Positions 24,488 through 27,838 of a stretch of DNA of 27,838 nucleotides are shown piece by piece. Source of the DNA: CAYRTD01 sp964595055. GTDB taxonomy: Bacteria; Bacteroidota; Bacteroidia; Bacteroidales; GCA-2748055. Position numbers and translations under genes: made by a program. Below the pieces are notes generated by a model. It made no database searches. It saw only the letters and a list, made by a program, of their open reading frames with translations, and was not told the DNA's origin. Location: assembly GCA_964595055.1 (NCBI GenBank), contig CAZQOV010000022.1, positions 1 through 27,838 of the forward strand, in the 5' to 3' direction. How positions within the stretch are numbered: position 1 is the stretch's first letter; every line of letters begins with the position of its first letter.

Positions 24488-26035
24488 ATGCGTGTAAGCA
24501 TTATGGATACCACACTTCGTGATGGTGAACAGACTTCAGGGGTTTCGTTTACGGCTACTGAAAAACTAAATATCGCAAAACTTCTTTTAGAGGACTTAAA
24601 CATTGACCGGGTTGAGATTGCCTCTGCAAGGGTTTCAGAAGGAGAATTTGAAGGAGCAAAAGCTATCTTTGACTGGGCTAATCATCATGGTTTTCTTGAA
24701 AGAGTAGAAGTCCTGGGGTTTGTGGATAACAGTGAATCCCTGGAATGGATAAAAAATGCCGGCGGAAAAGTTATCAATCTCTTAACCAAAGGCTCACTCA
24801 AGCATTGCCGCCTGCAGTTAAAAAAAACTCCTGAAGAACATATTTCGGATATAAAGCGGGTATTGAAAAACGCGGAAGAAATGAACATGAGGGTAAACAT
24901 TTATTTCGAGGATTGGTCGAATGGAATGAGGAATTCACCAGATTATGTTTACCAGATGTTAGATCATCTTAAAGATGAGAGAATTGAACATTTCATGCTC
25001 CCCGATACACTGGGTATTTTAAACCATGAAGAAACCTTTACTTTCTGCAAAGATATTAAAGACCGGTATCCGGGGCTGCAGTTTGATTATCATGCTCACA
25101 ATGATTATGACCTTGCTACAGCAAATGTATACGCTTCTCTAAAAGCGGGGATTAGCGGAATTCACACGACTTTAAACGGACTGGGTGAAAGAGCGGGTAA
25201 TGTCCCACTTTCCAGCGTTATTGGAATTGTTCAGGATCATTTGCATTATGAGCTGTCGATAAACGAAAAAAATCTTTACAGGGTAAGTAAATTTCTTGAG
25301 TCTTTTTCAGGGATCCGTATTCCGGCCAATAAACCCCTGATCGGAGAGAATGTATTCACACAAACCAGTGGAATTCATGCCGATGGAGATAATAAAAACA
25401 ATCTGTATTTCAATGATCTGTTGCCTGAGCGTTTTGGAAGAAAACGACAGTATGCACTGGGCAAAATGTCGGGAAAAGCCAGCATCTTAAAAAATCTGGA
25501 AGAACTTGGAATTGAGTTGACCAAACAAGAAATGAAAAAAGTAACGAAGAGAGTTATTGAGCTTGGCGATAAAAAAGAAACCGTTACCAAGGAGGATCTT
25601 CCCTATATCATTTCCGATGTACTGCGAAATGAAAAAATAAAACAAAACATTAAAATAAAAAACTACTCCCTTTCTGTTGCTGCAGGCTTAAGGTCTATGG
25701 CTACACTCAGTATAGAAATCAACTCCAAAGTCTATGAAGAAACCGCCTCTGGTGATGGCCAATATGATGCATTCATGAAGGCGCTATGGAAGATATACGA
25801 TCAACTGGGAAAAAGTCATCCTATACTTACGGATTACATTGTAACCATTCCCCCCGGGGGCAAAACCGATGCTCTTGTTGAGTGTATGATTACCTGGGAT
25901 TATAAAGGAAAGACCTTTAAAACACGCGGTTTGGACTCAGATCAAACCATCGCCGCTATAAAGGGAACCATCAGGATGTTAAACATTATTGAAGAAATGG
26001 ACCTTGGGACAATCGCTAAAAAAATAATCGCTTAA
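24488..26035 (+). CDS. cimA: Probable (R)-citramalate synthase (Leptospira CimA type); 2-isopropylmalate synthase is the alternative
   Basis: A 515-residue enzyme with an HMGL-like TIM barrel (about 1-270), linker subdomains, and a C-terminal LeuA-type allosteric domain (about 391-515, ending region GLDSDQTIAAIKGTIRMLN). It condenses acetyl-CoA with a 2-oxoacid. Catalytic Arg11 and Asp12 (TTLRDGEQT), metal ligands His202 and His204 (YHAHNDYD) and the NGLGERAGN loop (230-238) are present. The chain follows Leptospira interrogans citramalate synthase closely as I recall it. The pyruvate-pocket Leu81 and Leu104 match Leu76 and Leu99; Tyr144, Glu146 and Thr179 match Tyr139, Glu141 and Thr174; and the helix with Asn310-Leu311-Tyr312 matches 305-307. 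This favours pyruvate as substrate. The allosteric domain implies end-product inhibition, with isoleucine expected. Databases may call it 2-isopropylmalate synthase. Confidence 0.8.
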   Translation: MRVSIMDTTLRDGEQTSGVSFTATEKLNIAKLLLEDLNIDRVEIASARVSEGEFEGAKAIFDWANHHGFLERVEVLGFVDNSESLEWIKNAGGKVINLLTKGSLKHCRLQLKKTPEEHISDIKRVLKNAEEMNMRVNIYFEDWSNGMRNSPDYVYQMLDHLKDERIEHFMLPDTLGILNHEETFTFCKDIKDRYPGLQFDYHAHNDYDLATANVYASLKAGISGIHTTLNGLGERAGNVPLSSVIGIVQDHLHYELSINEKNLYRVSKFLESFSGIRIPANKPLIGENVFTQTSGIHADGDNKNNLYFNDLLPERFGRKRQYALGKMSGKASILKNLEELGIELTKQEMKKVTKRVIELGDKKETVTKEDLPYIISDVLRNEKIKQNIKIKNYSLSVAAGLRSMATLSIEINSKVYEETASGDGQYDAFMKALWKIYDQLGKSHPILTDYIVTIPPGGKTDALVECMITWDYKGKTFKTRGLDSDQTIAAIKGTIRMLNIIEEMDLGTIAKKIIA

Positions 26036-26045
26036 GAAGATAGAT

Positions 26046-27104
26046 ATGAATTACAAAATCGCAGTTTTGCCCGGTGATGGTATTGGACCGGAAATCATTG
26101 ATCAGGCTGTTAAGGTATTAAGATCGATTGGAAAGAAATTCAATCACCAGTTTGAATTTACAGAAGCCCTTGTTGGTGCAATAGCCATCGATAAAACTGG
26201 AAACCCTTTCCCCGATGATACCCTGAAAACATGTATGGAATCAGATGCCGTCTTGTTTGGTGCCATAGGAGACCCTAAATATGACAATGATCCGAAAGCA
26301 AAAATTCGTCCGGAACAGGGACTTCTTGCCATGAGAAAAAAACTGGGGTTATATGCAAACATTAGACCGGTCAATACCTTCAAATCGCTACTTCATAAAT
26401 CCCCCCTGCGGCAGGACCTCATTGAGAATACCGATTTTGTGGTAGTACGAGAGCTTACCGGTGGCATCTATTTTGGAGAACCCAGTGGCAGGTCGGAGGA
26501 TGGCAATAAAGCTTTTGATACCAATATTTATTCCCGCGAAGAAATCATAAGAATTGTTAAGTTGGGTTTCGAATATGCCAGAAAAAGGAACAAACAATTA
26601 ACAGTAGTAGATAAAGCCAATGTACTGGCTACTTCTCGTTTATGGAGAGAAACTGTTCAGGAGATGGCGCCAGCCTATCCAGATATCGAAGTGGACTATA
26701 TGTTCGTTGATAATGCAGCCATGCAAATTATCCAATGGCCTAAAAAGTTTGATGTCCTGGTTACAGAAAATATGTTCGGTGATATACTTTCAGATGAAGC
26801 CAGCGTTATCACTGGTTCTCTTGGCTTGCTACCATCCGCCTCTGTTGGAATTCATACCTCTGTGTTTGAACCGATTCATGGCTCCTACCCCCAGGCTACC
26901 GGAAAGGATATTGCCAATCCACTGGCTACAGTGCTTTCTGCAGCAATGCTTCTTGAATTAGGTCTGGATCTTCCCGATGAAGCCAGAGCCATTCGGGTTG
27001 TGGTAGACAAATCAATGGAAGCCGGAATCGTTACTGAGGATATCAGTAAGGATAAAGCCTATAAAACCTCTGAGGTTGGTGACTGGCTTGCCGGAAATAT
27101 ATAA
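26046..27104 (+). CDS. leuB: 3-isopropylmalate dehydrogenase
   Basis: LeuB oxidatively decarboxylates 3-isopropylmalate using NAD+, and in the citramalate route acts on erythro-3-methylmalate to give 2-oxobutyrate. It has 352 residues. The N-terminal LPGDGIGPEII (8-18), the family segment VRELTGGIYFGEPSGR (about 134-149), and DKANVLATSRLWRE, VDNAAMQII and TENMFGDILSDEASVITGSLG, which form the substrate and metal site, are present. GSYPQATGKDIANP marks the NAD-binding part. It follows the synthase by 10 bases and ends the operon; a pseudogene starts 17 bases later and no terminator hairpin is evident. Confidence 0.96.
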   Translation: MNYKIAVLPGDGIGPEIIDQAVKVLRSIGKKFNHQFEFTEALVGAIAIDKTGNPFPDDTLKTCMESDAVLFGAIGDPKYDNDPKAKIRPEQGLLAMRKKLGLYANIRPVNTFKSLLHKSPLRQDLIENTDFVVVRELTGGIYFGEPSGRSEDGNKAFDTNIYSREEIIRIVKLGFEYARKRNKQLTVVDKANVLATSRLWRETVQEMAPAYPDIEVDYMFVDNAAMQIIQWPKKFDVLVTENMFGDILSDEASVITGSLGLLPSASVGIHTSVFEPIHGSYPQATGKDIANPLATVLSAAMLLELGLDLPDEARAIRVVVDKSMEAGIVTEDISKDKAYKTSEVGDWLAGNI

Positions 27105-27121
27105 ATAGTGCCTGCAGGTAA

Positions 27122-27504
27122 ACGCCGATAACTGCTTATCCGGTAAAAGCTGCTTTAACATTAATGGAGAAATTTGATTCTGACACCCATTTATTTCTTT
27201 TTAATTTTGTCACTGGCATCAACCATTTGGCCCGGAAAAAGCCAATATGGGACTGATTTTTAGCCTTGCACGTCCGGTTACCTCTGCAATCCCGCCGGGA
27301 AATGAAGATCTCTTTGCGCTGACACTAAAACTTGCCCTTAAGGTTAACCCCATGGATGATTCAGAGGTCCGGAAAAAAAAGAGGAATGAATACCGCTCCA
27401 TTATTCCGGGATCTGATGAAAACCTGGAGAAAAAGATAAAAAACCGGATTGGTGGTTTGGTGGAAGTCGTTTTTTCCTACCCACCGGGAAGCGTCGATTC
27501 ATGA
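27122..27504 (+). pseudogene. Aldo/keto reductase pseudogene (internal deletion, frame changes)
   Basis: Two frames together give pieces of a 4Fe-4S-type aldo/keto reductase. From 27122 one frame reads ITAYPVKAALTLMEKFDSD and LFLFNFV, which resembles the family stretch with SAHS, AALALMDRFDFD and LFPFNFV. From 27205 a second frame reads CHWHQPF, then LARPVTSAIPPGNEDLF (27265-27315), the usual late segment with PVTAAIPPGDE. The roughly 40-50 residues that normally lie between are missing, and the pieces meet near 27206-27212. A run of eight A (27373-27380) marks a further shift: dropping one A gives a family-like end NTAPLFR with a stop at 27437-27439. The open frame 27247-27504 (85 codons) is the longest intact part. 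The N-terminal half of the enzyme is absent. Confidence 0.6.
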
Positions 27505-27578
27505 CTTTTCAACATGAATCTTTGAACATAATATTGAACAAAGCGGTCATTTATTTGCTTTATTAAAAAACCAAAGAC

Positions 27579-27806
27579 ATGGGTAAGATAAAATTTAACG
27601 CCATTATAATCTTTGCGATACTGTTATTGACCAGCTTTTCAGGCATGGCCCAATTACCGACCCACTACCCCACTGGAGATGAAAAAGTTGCCTTCAACCT
27701 GATAAATATCCTCATCTTTTTCATTGTTCCGGTTTTGCTTCTGGTTTTTTACATATACTGGCTTCGTGCAAAACGTAAAAAAAGAGAAAAAGAGAAAGAA
27801 GAATAA
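27579..27806 (+). CDS. Small membrane protein of unknown function
   Basis: A 75-residue protein. It has a likely cleaved signal peptide: basic MGKIKFN, a hydrophobic core to about residue 18, then SFSGMAQ with cleavage possible after Ala24 or Gln25. A short polar linker (LPTHYPTGDEK) follows, then one transmembrane helix (about 40-62), then a highly charged tail RAKRKKREKEKEE. The positive-inside rule puts the tail in the cytoplasm and the linker in the periplasm. I do not recognise a family with certainty. It could be an accessory subunit of a membrane complex whose genes lie beyond the window. Codon texture and a clean start 75 bases past the pseudogene support a real gene; no firm promoter was found. 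Confidence 0.65.
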   Translation: MGKIKFNAIIIFAILLLTSFSGMAQLPTHYPTGDEKVAFNLINILIFFIVPVLLLVFYIYWLRAKRKKREKEKEE

Positions 27807-27838
27807 AGCAAAACCTCAGAATAACAAAAACAAACGGC

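Overview
The window reads as a chromosomal segment of a member of the Bacteroidota, probably an anaerobic or facultative one. The evidence is the short primary sigma factor without region 1.1 (287 aa), a Rho factor with a long charged N-terminal insertion, several -7 boxes of the Bacteroidota form TAnnTTTG, weak Shine-Dalgarno sites, and a full-length pyruvate:ferredoxin oxidoreductase. The order within the phylum is not fixed by the sequence; Bacteroidales or a relative is a guess. No tRNA, rRNA, CRISPR array, complete insertion sequence or phage gene was seen.

Layout. 1-150: the tail of a probable glycosyltransferase, cut by the window edge. 156-3034 (minus): a tightly packed unit of acyl-CoA reductase, pRiA4b-ORF3-like protein, miaA and a Nudix hydrolase. 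3169-5187 (plus): a CPA2 cation/proton antiporter with RCK domains, converging on aconitase (5207-7477, minus). 7603-9238 (plus): an ABC-type FtsX/MacB permease without its ATPase, and a SiaC-type phosphoprotein; a two-way terminator separates them from the convergent nifJ/PFOR gene (9410-12946, minus). 13473-15431 (plus): a 652-residue P-loop protein that fits my memory of the uncharacterised DUF4914 family. 15432-16105: a gene-free stretch with a hairpin and repeats. 16106-16997: two tandem membrane-anchored OB-fold proteins. 17105-18313: a saccharopine-dehydrogenase-like enzyme, converging on rpe (18333-18983, minus) and rpoD (19073-19936, minus). 20333-22009: rho with a clear terminator. 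22391-27104 (plus): leuC, leuD, a citramalate-synthase-type gene, then leuB. 27122-27504: an internally deleted aldo/keto reductase pseudogene abutting leuB. 27579-27806: a small secreted or membrane protein.

How the genes fit together. Most of the window is core metabolism and information processing: pyruvate and acetyl-CoA (PFOR), citrate/isocitrate (aconitase), pentose phosphate (rpe), tRNA modification (miaA), transcription initiation and termination (rpoD, rho), and branched-chain amino acid synthesis. The best re-reading is of the leucine-type operon. Its only synthase matches Leptospira citramalate synthase at the pyruvate-pocket and catalytic positions I can recall, so LeuCD and LeuB here may serve the pyruvate-to-2-oxobutyrate (isoleucine) route, with leucine synthesis needing a leuA elsewhere. 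The least explained gene is the P-loop protein at 13473-15431, whose nucleotide-binding loop resembles HPr kinase and PEP carboxykinase. I found no new defence or mobile system and do not claim one.
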